Source of the DNA: an uncultured Ferrovum sp.
GTDB taxonomy: Bacteria > Pseudomonadota > Gammaproteobacteria > Burkholderiales > Ferrovaceae
Reading direction: 5' to 3'
Assembly: GCA_903867885.1 (NCBI GenBank)
Contig: CAIPTD010000145.1
Span: 28,738 to 92,737 of the forward strand
DNA length: 64,000 nucleotides
Shown here: positions 1 to 8,784 of the stretch, piece by piece
Position numbering within the stretch: the first letter of the stretch is position 1
How the letters are laid out: each line of letters starts with the position of its first letter
Made by a program: the position numbers and the translations under genes
Notes under the pieces: model-generated
The model's database searches: none
What the model was told of the DNA's origin: nothing
Seen by the model: only the letters and a program-made list of their open reading frames with translations

Positions 1-118
1 ACCACCATACCCGAGCAAGCAGACTGAGCTGCCAAATACTGAATAGCATTATCGTTATTAAAAACAGGCGCACAAGAATGAGACGAACACGCCCAAAGAG
101 TGAGATCTTTTCACTCAC
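1..118 (-). CDS. mtgA: Monofunctional peptidoglycan glycosyltransferase, N-terminal fragment
   Basis: This frame is not in the ORF track. A GTG codon at 118 opens a minus-strand frame that overlaps the aroE stop by one base (TAGTG) and runs off the left edge. The 39 visible residues are a basic start, one hydrophobic segment (LILVRLFLITIMLFSIWQL) and then ARVWW. That is the membrane anchor expected of MtgA, an inner-membrane enzyme that polymerises lipid II into glycan strands. In betaproteobacteria mtgA commonly follows aroE, as here. The catalytic domain lies outside the window, so the call rests on the anchor and on gene order. Confidence 0.7.
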   Translation of the reverse strand, partial: MSEKISLFGRVRLILVRLFLITIMLFSIWQLSLLARVWW

Positions 119-966
119 TATTTAGCCAATGCGCTTCTAAGTTGTTTTAAGACCTGCGCCGTATCCGGCAACACTCCTCGCCACCAATAAAAGGCTTCAG
201 CAGCTTGTTCCACTAACATGCCGAGGCCGTCGGCACATTTTGTTGCCCCTTGCTGTCGGGCATAAGCCAAGAATGCGGTTTCACCCGAAGGGACATACGC
301 AAGGTCATAGGCCACGGTCTGTTCAGCCCAAACGCCAGGGGGCAAGGGTGGAACCTCACCCTTTAAACTTGCTGATGTTGCATTAATAATTAAATCAAAA
401 GCGGTGTGATGCTGAACAAGCTCAGATTGAGCATTAAAAACCAGAGGGCAGGAACCCAATGCGATTTGCATAGACTGGACCAAACTAACGGCGCGCGCCT
501 CAGTCCGGTTTGTAAGCGCCACTAAGGCTGGATGTGCTTCTAATATGGGCCCCAAGATGCCCCGGGTTGCGCCTCCAGCGCCCAATATCAAAATTCTTTT
601 ATGCTTTAGTTCAATTCCAAGCCGGTCTTGCAGATCACGCATCAATCCCACTCCGTCTGTGTTGTCTGCCTCAAGTTCTGCAGTTTTTGAATTGAAGCGT
701 AAGGTATTCGATGCCCCTGCAATGACCGCACGAGAAGTTTTTTTGGTGGCGAGTGCAAGCGCGCGCTCTTTAAAAGGAAGCGTTACGTTAAGGCCCTGCA
801 AATCAGATTTAAACCAATCCGCAACTTGTTCTTCAAAATCGCAGAGATCGCCTAATTCTGCCCGATATTCCATGTCCTGCCCTGACTGTTCAGCAAACAG
901 CCGATGGATGATGGGTGATTTAGAATGTCCGATGGGATTACCCACTACTGCATAGTGATCTGTCAT
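118..966 (-). CDS. aroE: Shikimate dehydrogenase (NADP)
   Basis: AroE reduces 3-dehydroshikimate to shikimate with NADPH in aromatic amino acid synthesis. The 282-residue product is full length. It opens with YAVVGNPIGHSKSP, the shikimate-binding signature, and has the catalytic Lys in NVTLPFKE and the DNTDGVG motif near residue 102. The nucleotide-binding glycine loop LGAGGATRG follows near 128, and the C-terminal LGMLVEQAAEAF closes the family pattern. It is divergent from glnA across a 350-nt spacer and abuts mtgA downstream with a one-base overlap, so the two are probably co-transcribed. Confidence 0.95.
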   Translation of the reverse strand: MTDHYAVVGNPIGHSKSPIIHRLFAEQSGQDMEYRAELGDLCDFEEQVADWFKSDLQGLNVTLPFKERALALATKKTSRAVIAGASNTLRFNSKTAELEADNTDGVGLMRDLQDRLGIELKHKRILILGAGGATRGILGPILEAHPALVALTNRTEARAVSLVQSMQIALGSCPLVFNAQSELVQHHTAFDLIINATSASLKGEVPPLPPGVWAEQTVAYDLAYVPSGETAFLAYARQQGATKCADGLGMLVEQAAEAFYWWRGVLPDTAQVLKQLRSALAK

Positions 967-1098
967 TGGCTACAAACTCAATTAGGCATTTGTAAAGATT
1001 TTAAACGGCAATTTGCTCTGTGCAACTGAAAACAAGAAAGAAAGAAGTTTTCACATCAACCGATTTCCGCACCACAAGTGAGCACAGTTTGAACAACG

Positions 1099-1115
1099 CG
1101 CACCAATGTAGGGCA
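1099..1115 (+). promoter_or_regulatory. Putative NtrC enhancer site upstream of glnA
   Basis: CGCACCAATGTAGGGCA matches the known NtrC palindrome TGCACCA-N3-TGGTGCA at 10 of 14 defined positions. It lies about 100 nt upstream of the predicted glnA start, a typical enhancer distance. The 17-mer shares 13 positions with the one at 31574 before the glnK-amtB operon. The rest of the 967-1316 spacer holds only the sigma-54 promoter and the glnA ribosome-binding site; I see no other gene there. Confidence 0.55.
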
Positions 1116-1187
1116 TATTTATCGCCATGTCCCATTGATTCCTTGCACAAACCCTTTATGGCACAATACTGCACCTCTTACTGAAGC

Positions 1188-1203
1188 TGGCACGCCTTCT
1201 GCT
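1188..1203 (+). promoter_or_regulatory. Sigma-54 (-24/-12) promoter of glnA
   Basis: TGGCACGCCTTCTGCT has the -24 element TGGCACG and a -12 element CTGCT with ten bases between GG and GC, the spacing RpoN needs. Transcription should start near 1213, giving a leader of about 100 nt. With the NtrC-like site upstream and ntrBC downstream, this indicates nitrogen-limitation control of glutamine synthetase. Confidence 0.75.
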
Positions 1204-1316
1204 TAATTGAGCCCACAGAGTAGATGCCTGCGGATCAAGCTTAAGGTTTGAAAGGCTCGCGCTGCAGATAATTTTTAACCGAATCATTACCAAGTTAATT
1301 TTAGGAGACACCCCAA

Positions 1317-2732
1317 ATGGCAAAGACCGTCGCCGACGTCATGCAAATGGTTAAAGAAAATGATGTTCGTTTCGTGGACTTCCGTTTCACCGATACCCGA
1401 GGCAAAGAGCAGCACGTTTCCGTGCCTTTAAGTCATTTCGATGAGGCCAAATTCAGCGAAGGTCACGCCTTCGACGGTTCTTCAATTGCCGGCTGGAAAG
1501 GTATTCAAGCATCTGACATGCTTCTTATGCCCGATCCCTCTACCGCGAATATGGACCCGTTCATGGACGAGGCCACCCTGATTCTGACCTGTGATGTGCG
1601 TGAACCGTCCACAGGTCAGGGATACGACCGCGACCCACGCTCCTTAGCGCGTCGCGCCGAGCAGTATCTTGTAGATAGCGGCATCGGCGATGTGGCTTAT
1701 TTTGGTCCAGAGCCCGAGTTTTTTGTTTTTGATAGTGTGAACTGGAGCGTGGACATGTCCGGCTCTATGGTCAAAATTCACTCAGAAGAAGCACCTTGGA
1801 GCGCCCCCTTAGCGCTTGAAGGCGGCAATATGGGCCACCGCCCCGCAGTGAAAGGTGGATACTTCCCTGTTCCTCCCGTGGATTCATTGCAAGACATACG
1901 CTCCGCCATGTGCATGGCCATTGAAGACATGGGCGTACCTGTTGAAGTGCATCATCACGAAGTCGCAACCGCAGGTCAGTGCGAAATTGGCACCAAATTC
2001 GCACCTTTGGTTCAGCGCGCTGACTGGCTGCAGATCTTGAAGTACTGTGTTCACAATGTTGCGCATTCCTACGGCAAAACAGCCACCTTTATGCCTAAAC
2101 CTATCGTAGGCGATAATGGTTCAGGTATGCATGTGCATCAATCTGTTTGGAAGAACGGCGTAAACCTGTTTGCAGGCGATGGCTATGCCAACCTATCTGA
2201 ATTCGCCTTGTTTTACATCGGCGGCATCATCAAGCACGCTAAGGCATTGAATGCGATTACCAATCCCGGAACAAACTCTTATAAGCGTTTGGTGCCCGGT
2301 TTTGAGGCCCCCATCAACTTGGCCTACTCCGCCCGCAATCGTTCTGCTGCGATTCGTATTCCTTATGTTCAAAGCGATAAGGCTCGCCGGATTGAAGTAC
2401 GTTTCCCTGACCCCACCGCCAACCCCTACTTAGCTTTCTCAGCCATGTTGATGGCAGGTTTGGATGGCGTACAAAACAAAATTCACCCCGGTGAAGCCGC
2501 TGACATGAATCTGTATGATTTATCCCCAGAAGAGTCAGCAAAAATCCCCCATCCAGCCGCATCTTTGGATGAGGCGCTGGCTGCCCTCGAAGCGGATCAC
2601 GCATTCTTAACCCGTGGCGGTGTATTCACTGAAGACATGATCAAAGGTTATATTGATCTGAAGATGGAAGAAGTCACGCTGTTCCGGATGACCACTCACC
2701 CCGTGGAATTCCAAATGTACTACAGCATCTGA
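1317..2732 (+). CDS. glnA: Glutamine synthetase, type I
   Basis: GlnA makes glutamine from glutamate, ammonia and ATP in the cytoplasm and is the main entry point for ammonium at low supply. The 471-residue protein has the usual GSI length. Visible signatures are FDGSSIAGW near residue 52, the active-site stretch [13 protein letters not shown] near 211, GSGMHVHQS near 268 and [10 protein letters not shown] near 369. Tyr400 in NLYDLSPEE is the expected adenylylation site, so activity is probably also controlled by GlnE. AGGAGA lies 9 nt before the ATG. A sigma-54 promoter precedes it and a strong terminator follows. Confidence 0.98.
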   Translation: MAKTVADVMQMVKENDVRFVDFRFTDTRGKEQHVSVPLSHFDEAKFSEGHAFDGSSIAGWKGIQASDMLLMPDPSTANMDPFMDEATLILTCDVREPSTGQGYDRDPRSLARRAEQYLVDSGIGDVAYFGPEPEFFVFDSVNWSVDMSGSMVKIHSEEAPWSAPLALEGGNMGHRPAVKGGYFPVPPVDSLQDIRSAMCMAIEDMGVPVEVHHHEVATAGQCEIGTKFAPLVQRADWLQILKYCVHNVAHSYGKTATFMPKPIVGDNGSGMHVHQSVWKNGVNLFAGDGYANLSEFALFYIGGIIKHAKALNAITNPGTNSYKRLVPGFEAPINLAYSARNRSAAIRIPYVQSDKARRIEVRFPDPTANPYLAFSAMLMAGLDGVQNKIHPGEAADMNLYDLSPEESAKIPHPAASLDEALAALEADHAFLTRGGVFTEDMIKGYIDLKMEEVTLFRMTTHPVEFQMYYSI

Positions 2733-2771
2733 TTACTTCGACCTGGGGTCAGCCAGGTAAGCCAGACCGAG

Positions 2772-2800
2772 ACGGCACTCCCAGTGGGTGCCGTTTTTTT
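2772..2800 (+). terminator. Rho-independent terminator after glnA
   Basis: ACGGCACTC-CCAGT-GGGTGCCGT forms a 9-bp stem (one G-T pair) with a 5-nt loop, followed directly by seven T. It should make glnA largely monocistronic and lower read-through into ntrB. Confidence 0.9.
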
Positions 2801-2833
2801 CATTTTGGCCCACACCTTGCTTATAAAATAACT

Positions 2834-3901
2834 ATGCCTACTCAGTCTCTTCCTGGTTTAGATCTTTTAGCCACACCCGTCATCTTGATAGATACAGAGG
2901 GCTTGGTGTGCTACCTCAATCAAGCCGCCGAAAACTTTTTAATGACGAGCCGACGAAATGCGATTGGCCAAACCTTGCGCGCCCTGATGCCAGGCTTAGG
3001 TCATCTTGACAGCATAGTTGAATCTGCACTGAAAGAGGATTTGGGCTTTATTGAGCACGAATTGACCCTGCGCCATGCCGAAGGCTTACCCCTAGTCATC
3101 AACTGCGTAGGCACCCCCGTTCATGGGGAACAGGAAGGAGTATTACTGGAACTTCGGCCCATTGACCAGCAACGACGTATCGCGCGGGAAGAACGACTAT
3201 TGCAAGATCAACGAATAAATAAAGAACTCATTCGCAATCTAGCGCATGAAATCCGCAATCCCTTGGGCGGAATCCGGGGTGCCGCGCAACTGCTAGAACG
3301 CGAACTCACAGACCCCTCGTTAAAAGAGTACACCCAAGTCATTCGTAAAGAGGCGGATCGTTTGCATGTTTTGATGGATAGACTGCTCTCACCCGTTCGC
3401 GTGCCTCAAAGCCTTGCAGTCAACATTCATGAGGTTTTAGAACGTGTTCGCAGCCTCATCTTGGCTGAATTCCCAGACGGAATTCGTATCATCCGCGACT
3501 ACGATACCAGCCTTCCCGAGATTACGGGCGATCGCGAACAATTGATTCAGGCCGTGCTGAACATCACTCGGAATGCCGCACAAGCCTTAGAAGGAAAGGG
3601 AGAAATCCGATTAAAGAGCCGCGCCTCCCGTCAGATCACCTTAGCAAAGAAACGTTTTAAGCTCGCTTTACTGGTCGACATTATCGATAACGGTCCAGGC
3701 ATTCCTGAACCTCTTCAGGCACGAATGTTTCACCCCCTTGTCTCGGGCCGAGAAGGCGGTAGCGGTTTAGGCCTCATGCTGGCCCAAACCTTTATCAACC
3801 AACATCAGGGCTTGATTGAATGCGAAAGCTACCCCGGTAGAACTTGCTTTAGCCTGCTACTTCCCGTTCCAGATTCGGAACTAGTCAACGCTATTTCTTA
3901 G
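2834..3901 (+). CDS. glnL: Nitrogen regulation sensor histidine kinase NtrB
   Basis: NtrB phosphorylates NtrC under nitrogen limitation and dephosphorylates it when PII signals sufficiency; it is cytoplasmic. The 355-residue protein has an N-terminal PAS-like domain (about 8-110), the HisKA box NLAHEIRNPLGG with phospho-acceptor His138, then the ATPase N box NITRNAAQALEG, G1 box DNGPGIP and G2 box GGSGLGL. No membrane segment is present, as expected for NtrB. ntrC starts 19 nt downstream. A TATAAAAT sequence sits just before the ATG but its -35 is poor, so I do not call a promoter. Confidence 0.96.
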   Translation: MPTQSLPGLDLLATPVILIDTEGLVCYLNQAAENFLMTSRRNAIGQTLRALMPGLGHLDSIVESALKEDLGFIEHELTLRHAEGLPLVINCVGTPVHGEQEGVLLELRPIDQQRRIAREERLLQDQRINKELIRNLAHEIRNPLGGIRGAAQLLERELTDPSLKEYTQVIRKEADRLHVLMDRLLSPVRVPQSLAVNIHEVLERVRSLILAEFPDGIRIIRDYDTSLPEITGDREQLIQAVLNITRNAAQALEGKGEIRLKSRASRQITLAKKRFKLALLVDIIDNGPGIPEPLQARMFHPLVSGREGGSGLGLMLAQTFINQHQGLIECESYPGRTCFSLLLPVPDSELVNAIS

Positions 3902-3920
3902 GTATTGAGAAGGATTAAAT

Positions 3921-5321
3921 ATGAACCCCGTTTGGATCGTTGATGATGACCGCAGTATTCGATGGGTATTTGAAAAAGCACTTGCTCGGGAAAATATTGA
4001 CTTTAAATCCTTTGGAACTGCTTCAGAGGTACTCGATGCCTTAGCACATGATCACCCGCAAATTGTGGTGAGCGATATTCGCATGCCCGGTCAGGATGGC
4101 ATCGCACTGTTGCAAGCCCTAAAAGATAAATGCCCTTCTACTCCCGTCATCATCATGACGGCCTATTCAGACCTGGAAAGCGCCGTGGCGGCCTTTCAGG
4201 GTGGCGCCTATGAATATTTACCTAAACCTTTCGATGTAGATCATGCAGTTGAACTCATCCGTCGAGCCCTAGATGAAAGCAAACGCCAAGGGGTAGTTGA
4301 AGTAGATGACAGCACCGTCCCGGAAATTCTGGGGCAAGCTCCCGCCATGCAGGAAGTTTTCCGTGCCATCGGACGCCTTTCTCAATCCCACGCCACGGTT
4401 CTGATCAACGGTGAATCGGGAACAGGAAAAGAACTCGTAGCCCGGGCCCTTCATCGCCATAGTCCACGCGCAAGCAAACCTTTTATCGCTATCAATACAG
4501 CAGCAATACCTAAGGATTTGCTTGAATCCGAATTATTTGGCCATGAACGTGGGGCCTTTACAGGAGCCAACACCATGCGGCGTGGGCGGTTTGAACAGGC
4601 TGAAACAGGCACACTGTTTTTAGATGAAATTGGAGACATGCCTGCAGAACTGCAAACCCGTTTGCTGCGGGTTTTGTCAGATGGTCAATTTTATCGTGTG
4701 GGAGGCCATCAACCCATCGCCGCGAACGTACGCGTGATTGCCGCCACCCACCAAGATCTTGAAAATCGCGTTCAACAGGGCTTGTTCCGTGAAGATCTTT
4801 TTCATCGGCTGAATGTGATTAGGCTACGTTTACCTGCCCTTCGCGAACGACGCGAGGATATCCCGCTTCTCGCCAAACATTTTCTATCCATGAGCGCGCG
4901 CGATTTGGGCGTGGAATCGAAGCGTCTGTCTGAAAATGCTTTAAAGTATTTGCAAGCCTTTGATTGGCGTGGAAATGTACGTCAAATCGAAAACGTCTGT
5001 CATTGGCTGACTGTGATGGCACCTGGTCAAAATATAGAAATTCCCGATCTTCCTCCTGAAATTCGAGGAACCCAAGATCAATCAACCGGGGATCAGCCTG
5101 CGGATTGGAAAACGGCTTTAGACAACGTAGCCGCCCAAGCTTTGGCCCGAGGTGAGCGCGGCATTATGGAAGGGCTGACCCAAGATTTTGAACGTGCACT
5201 CATTCTACGCGCACTCAAACACACAGGCGGTCGACGTGTTGAGGCGGCCCAATGTTTGGGGCTTGGTCGCAACACTTTAACCAGAAAAATTCAGGAATTA
5301 GGGCTGGATGATACCGAATAA
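3921..5321 (+). CDS. glnG: Nitrogen regulation response regulator NtrC
   Basis: NtrC activates sigma-54 promoters of nitrogen assimilation genes when phosphorylated. The 466-residue protein has a receiver domain with phospho-acceptor Asp52 (VVSDIRMPGQDG) and Lys in LPKPF. The central AAA+ domain has Walker A GESGTGKE, the sigma-54 contact loop GAFTGA and Walker B LFLDEIGDMP. The C-terminus is a Fis-type helix-turn-helix (RRVEAAQCLGLGRNTLTRKI). GAAGGA precedes the ATG. Its likely targets in this window are glnA and the porin-glnK-amtB operon, both with sigma-54 promoters. Confidence 0.97.
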   Translation: MNPVWIVDDDRSIRWVFEKALARENIDFKSFGTASEVLDALAHDHPQIVVSDIRMPGQDGIALLQALKDKCPSTPVIIMTAYSDLESAVAAFQGGAYEYLPKPFDVDHAVELIRRALDESKRQGVVEVDDSTVPEILGQAPAMQEVFRAIGRLSQSHATVLINGESGTGKELVARALHRHSPRASKPFIAINTAAIPKDLLESELFGHERGAFTGANTMRRGRFEQAETGTLFLDEIGDMPAELQTRLLRVLSDGQFYRVGGHQPIAANVRVIAATHQDLENRVQQGLFREDLFHRLNVIRLRLPALRERREDIPLLAKHFLSMSARDLGVESKRLSENALKYLQAFDWRGNVRQIENVCHWLTVMAPGQNIEIPDLPPEIRGTQDQSTGDQPADWKTALDNVAAQALARGERGIMEGLTQDFERALILRALKHTGGRRVEAAQCLGLGRNTLTRKIQELGLDDTE

Positions 5322-5331
5322 AAAGTGGAAT

Positions 5332-6753
5332 TTAAGAGGCAGTTCTAACCGCTTTATATCGGGCTAGCGCCCGCTCCCTGGCTTTCGCATGATCCACTAC
5401 AGGCATAGGGTAGTCTCGTGGCAACTTTACGCCACAGAGATCTTGCTCTGTAGTGGGCATCATCCAGGGGGCATGAATATATCGATCAGAAACCCCCTGT
5501 AGTTCAGGAACATAGCGCCGAATAAAAGCCCCTTCGGGATCAAATTTTTCTGACTGACTTATAGGATTAAATATCCTGAAATAAGGCTGAGCATCACAAC
5601 CCGTACTGGCAGCCCATTGCCACCCACCATTATTAGCGGATAAATCAAAATCATTCAGCTGCTCGGCAAACCATGCCTCCCCGGCCCGCCAGTCAATCAT
5701 CAAATCTTTCACCAGAAATGAAGCCGCGACCATACGCAGTCGGTTATGCATAAAGCCCGATTCCAGTAGTTGGCGCATGGCGGCATCCACCAGTGGATAA
5801 CCTGTTTTTCCTTGCTGCCAAGCCAATAACAAATCAGGGTCTTGATCAAACTGCAAAGCATCATATTCACGCTTAAAAGAACCCGAAGCAGCGTGCGGAA
5901 AGTTAAACAAAATTTGAAAATAAAAATCGCGCCAGATCAGTTCACTCAGCCATGATTGCGCACCCTCGCTACCATTGGCCAGAGCATGGCGAGCTAACTC
6001 ACGAATCGAAATCGTGCCAAAACGCTGATGAACTGAAAGATAGGACACCCCTTTCTTTCCCGGAAAATCCCGCATAACCCGATAATGGCTCATGCGACCC
6101 AGGAAATCGGCTAATACTTGCTGGGCTCCAGCACTGCCCGGCACAAAACCCTTTTTAAGAAGATTACTTGTTTCAAATCCCATCTCCTCCAACGTAGGAA
6201 TTGGAGCAACTTCATCCCAGGAAAAATACTGGGCTAATGACTCTACCGGCCAAGCGTCTAGTTGAACCGTATGTAAATTTTTTATCCATGCATTCTTATA
6301 AGGCGTAAAAACTGTAAAGGGCTTGCCCGCCTGCGTGAGTAATTCGGTTTTTTCAAATACCGCCTGATCTTTGAAGTCTAAAAAGCCAATTCCAATCGTC
6401 GCTAAGCTCTCTAACACTGCAGCATCTCGATTGCGTGCTGCGGGCTCATAATCCCGGTTGCAGTACACCGCATTGACCGCTAAACGCTGCGCCAGCGCGG
6501 GTATCTCCTCACGCGCCTTCCCATACAACACATGCAATGACCCACCTAAATCTCGTAACTCTTCAGCCAGTTTTTTGATGCTGTGCCAAATAAACTCCAC
6601 CCTTCGGTCAGATCGCGAATGCAAGGCATCCAAAATTTCTCGATCAAATACAAATACACAGTGAACCAAACCCCCAACAGAAAGAGCGGCAGACAGGCCA
6701 GCATTGTCATAAGCACGTAAATCGCGGCGGAACCAAAAGAGTATTTTTTGCAT
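5332..6753 (-). CDS. phrB: Deoxyribodipyrimidine photo-lyase
   Basis: This FAD enzyme repairs UV-induced cyclobutane pyrimidine dimers using blue light. The 473-residue product opens with the Rossmann start ILFWFRRDLRAYDNAGL. In the C-terminal FAD domain it has SELIWRDFYFQILFNFPH, TGYPLVDAAMRQL, MHNRLRM and DFDLSANNGGWQWAASTGCD, the class I signature. Length fits class I photolyases with an N-terminal antenna domain; the antenna cofactor cannot be told from sequence. It converges on ntrC with a 10-nt gap and is divergent from yqgE. Confidence 0.95.
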   Translation of the reverse strand: MQKILFWFRRDLRAYDNAGLSAALSVGGLVHCVFVFDREILDALHSRSDRRVEFIWHSIKKLAEELRDLGGSLHVLYGKAREEIPALAQRLAVNAVYCNRDYEPAARNRDAAVLESLATIGIGFLDFKDQAVFEKTELLTQAGKPFTVFTPYKNAWIKNLHTVQLDAWPVESLAQYFSWDEVAPIPTLEEMGFETSNLLKKGFVPGSAGAQQVLADFLGRMSHYRVMRDFPGKKGVSYLSVHQRFGTISIRELARHALANGSEGAQSWLSELIWRDFYFQILFNFPHAASGSFKREYDALQFDQDPDLLLAWQQGKTGYPLVDAAMRQLLESGFMHNRLRMVAASFLVKDLMIDWRAGEAWFAEQLNDFDLSANNGGWQWAASTGCDAQPYFRIFNPISQSEKFDPEGAFIRRYVPELQGVSDRYIHAPWMMPTTEQDLCGVKLPRDYPMPVVDHAKARERALARYKAVRTAS

Positions 6754-6809
6754 AGAGATTTCGTGTTTTCAGGACTAGTCGTTACAAGCGTTTGTGAGAT
6801 AATTCACCC

Positions 6810-7373
6810 ATGAGTTCCGTCGACCTTACCAATCATTTTCTGATTGCCATGCCGGCCATGACTGATCCCTTTTTTGCTCAAACACTCACTTACATCTGTC
6901 GTCATAACGATGAAGGCGCGCTGGGCTTGGTGGTAAATCGTCCTATCGATTTAACCTTGCGTGGACTGTTAGAGCAAATTGATATTCCAATGCAAGGGGA
7001 TCGCGGTGGTCAAATGCCAATCTACTACGGTGGCCCTGTGCATATGGACCGTGGCTTTGTGCTGCATGCGCCAATAGGTTCATGGCAGTCCAGCATGGTT
7101 GTGAATGACGAGATTGCGCTCACCACCTCACGAGATATTTTGCAGGAAATTGGTCGCGGTGAGTTAGCCCCAGATGGCATTTTAATTACCCTAGGCTATG
7201 CCGGATGGGAAGCGGGTCAACTCGAAAAAGAAATCGGAGAGAATAGCTGGCTAACCGTTGAAGCACGTACAGAAGTCTTGTTTGATACCCCAGCCGAAGG
7301 GCGTTTAGGCGCCGCCATGAATTGTTTAGGCATTAGTTTTGCCATGCTCTCTGATCAGGCAGGGCACGCCTGA
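6810..7373 (+). CDS. yqgE: YqgE/AlgH family protein
   Basis: The 187-residue protein belongs to the YqgE/AlgH (DUF179) family. It begins with [12 protein letters not shown] and has the family motifs [11 protein letters not shown] near residue 37, YYGGPV near 72 and [15 protein letters not shown] near 132. The biochemical role is not established; the AlgH name comes from Pseudomonas alginate regulation. The gene usually precedes ruvX, as here. A GATAAT hexamer at 6798 could be a -10, but the -35 is weak. Confidence 0.92.
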   Translation: MSSVDLTNHFLIAMPAMTDPFFAQTLTYICRHNDEGALGLVVNRPIDLTLRGLLEQIDIPMQGDRGGQMPIYYGGPVHMDRGFVLHAPIGSWQSSMVVNDEIALTTSRDILQEIGRGELAPDGILITLGYAGWEAGQLEKEIGENSWLTVEARTEVLFDTPAEGRLGAAMNCLGISFAMLSDQAGHA

Positions 7374-7417
7374 TCAACACAATCCTGCTCCCTTCCCTTC
7401 CCCTCCAAGGTACGCTC

Positions 7418-7837
7418 TTGGCTCTAGATCATTCGCGTGCAGCTACTGGCATTGCCCTAGCCGACATTCAACTCGGACAAGCTCGGGCCCTGACAGTACT
7501 GAGAGAAAGTAAAGAAGAAGCCCGCTTAGACCATCTCTTTAAATTGATTCAAGAGTGGGAGCCCGTTTTTATCGTGATGGGATTACCGCTGGACATCGAT
7601 GGTCATGAACAGGCTCAAAGTAAACGCGTGCGAAAATTCGCCGCAAAAATTGAAGCGCGTTTTGGCTTACCCTTATTTTTTCACGATGAACGCTGGACAA
7701 CAGCTGCTGCTGAAGCCGATCTGCGCGCGCAAGGCGCGAATGCACGCACCCTAACAGAACGCGCTGACGCAGAGGCCGCTCGTGAGATAATGCAGGGATT
7801 CCTAGATGCAACATCACAGCCACACCATACCCCATGA
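7418..7837 (+). CDS. ruvX: Pre-16S rRNA processing nuclease RuvX (YqgF)
   Basis: RuvX/YqgF is an RNase H-fold nuclease implicated in maturing the 16S rRNA 5' end. The 139-residue product has the first acidic strand as [16 protein letters not shown], where most homologues have a DFG turn. It then has [10 protein letters not shown] and the last acidic motif [12 protein letters not shown]. No ATG exists in frame at the right place. TTG at 7418 with AAGG 7 nt upstream is the best start, although the frame stays open further upstream. It overlaps pyrB by 4 nt (ATGA), so the two should be translationally coupled. Confidence 0.88.
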   Translation: MALDHSRAATGIALADIQLGQARALTVLRESKEEARLDHLFKLIQEWEPVFIVMGLPLDIDGHEQAQSKRVRKFAAKIEARFGLPLFFHDERWTTAAAEADLRAQGANARTLTERADAEAAREIMQGFLDATSQPHHTP

Positions 7838-8784
7838 GCGCACATCCTCAACTTGATTCGCAGGGACGCCTGCAGCATCTCCTCACGATTGACGGCTTAC
7901 CGGCCTCAATCATTACTCAGATTTTAGATACCGCGCAGCATTTCAAGGAAACCGGTGCTGACTCCAAAAAACTCCCGTTATTAGCGGGTAAGTCTGTCTT
8001 TAATTTGTTTTTTGAACCCTCCACGCGCACACGAACTACTTTTGAAATAGCGGCAAAACGTCTGTCCGCTGATGTGATCAATCTCAATGTGGCGGCTTCC
8101 AGTCAAAGCAAAGGGGAAACCCTTCTGGATACGGTAGACAACCTTTCAGCAATGAGTGCCGATATGTTCGTAGTGCGCCATGCAGAATCAGGGGCAGCGC
8201 ATATGATTGCGCGCCATGTGGCAGCCGGTATTCACGTAGTCAATGCCGGCGACGGTCGGCATGCCCATCCCACTCAAGCCCTGCTGGATATGTTCACTAT
8301 TCGGCATTTCAAAGGGAGCTTTCAAAATTTGCGGGTGGCCATCATTGGCGATGTCTTGCACTCACGGGTGGCCCGCTCGCAAATTCATGCGCTAACTACG
8401 CTTAAGGTACCTGAAGTCCGCGTGATCGCGCCCAAAACACTGATCCCTAAAGATGTCGAGAATATGGGCGTGCATGTGTATCACGACATGCAAAAAGGCC
8501 TCAAGGATGTAGATGTGGTGATGGCATTACGCCTTCAGAATGAACGGATGAATGGCGCTCTGCTCCCCTCTCGGGAGGAGTTTTTTAAGTATTACGGGCT
8601 TACCCCTGAAAAACTTGCGGTAGCGCGTTCCGACGCAATTGTGATGCATCCCGGCCCCATGAATCGTGGCGTAGAGATCGATTCTGCGGTTGCGGACGGA
8701 CCACAATCGGTGATTTTGTCTCAAGTGACTTTTGGGATATTTGTTCGTATGGCAGTCATGGCAATTCTGGCGGAGAACACCTAA
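7834..8784 (+). CDS. pyrB: Aspartate carbamoyltransferase catalytic chain
   Basis: PyrB condenses carbamoyl phosphate with aspartate, the first committed step of pyrimidine synthesis. The 316-residue protein has the carbamoyl-phosphate loop [13 protein letters not shown] near residue 51, [11 protein letters not shown] near 84, [15 protein letters not shown] near 147 and [13 protein letters not shown] near the C-terminus. The next gene, 0 nt away, is a dihydroorotase-like subunit. In several proteobacteria that arrangement encodes a PyrB-PyrX holoenzyme rather than PyrB-PyrI. Confidence 0.97.
   Translation: MSAHPQLDSQGRLQHLLTIDGLPASIITQILDTAQHFKETGADSKKLPLLAGKSVFNLFFEPSTRTRTTFEIAAKRLSADVINLNVAASSQSKGETLLDTVDNLSAMSADMFVVRHAESGAAHMIARHVAAGIHVVNAGDGRHAHPTQALLDMFTIRHFKGSFQNLRVAIIGDVLHSRVARSQIHALTTLKVPEVRVIAPKTLIPKDVENMGVHVYHDMQKGLKDVDVVMALRLQNERMNGALLPSREEFFKYYGLTPEKLAVARSDAIVMHPGPMNRGVEIDSAVADGPQSVILSQVTFGIFVRMAVMAILAENT

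Noticed and set aside
545-955. Plus-strand 136-residue ORF opposite aroE
   Set aside because: It is a shadow of aroE with no recognisable motif or ribosome-binding site.
1159-1173. Second sigma-54-like sequence TGGCACAATACTGCA before glnA
   Set aside because: Only nine bases lie between GG and GC; RpoN needs ten. The site at 1188 has the correct spacing.
2822-2829. TATAAAAT just before ntrB as a -10 box
   Set aside because: It is only a few bases from the ATG and no acceptable -35 lies upstream.
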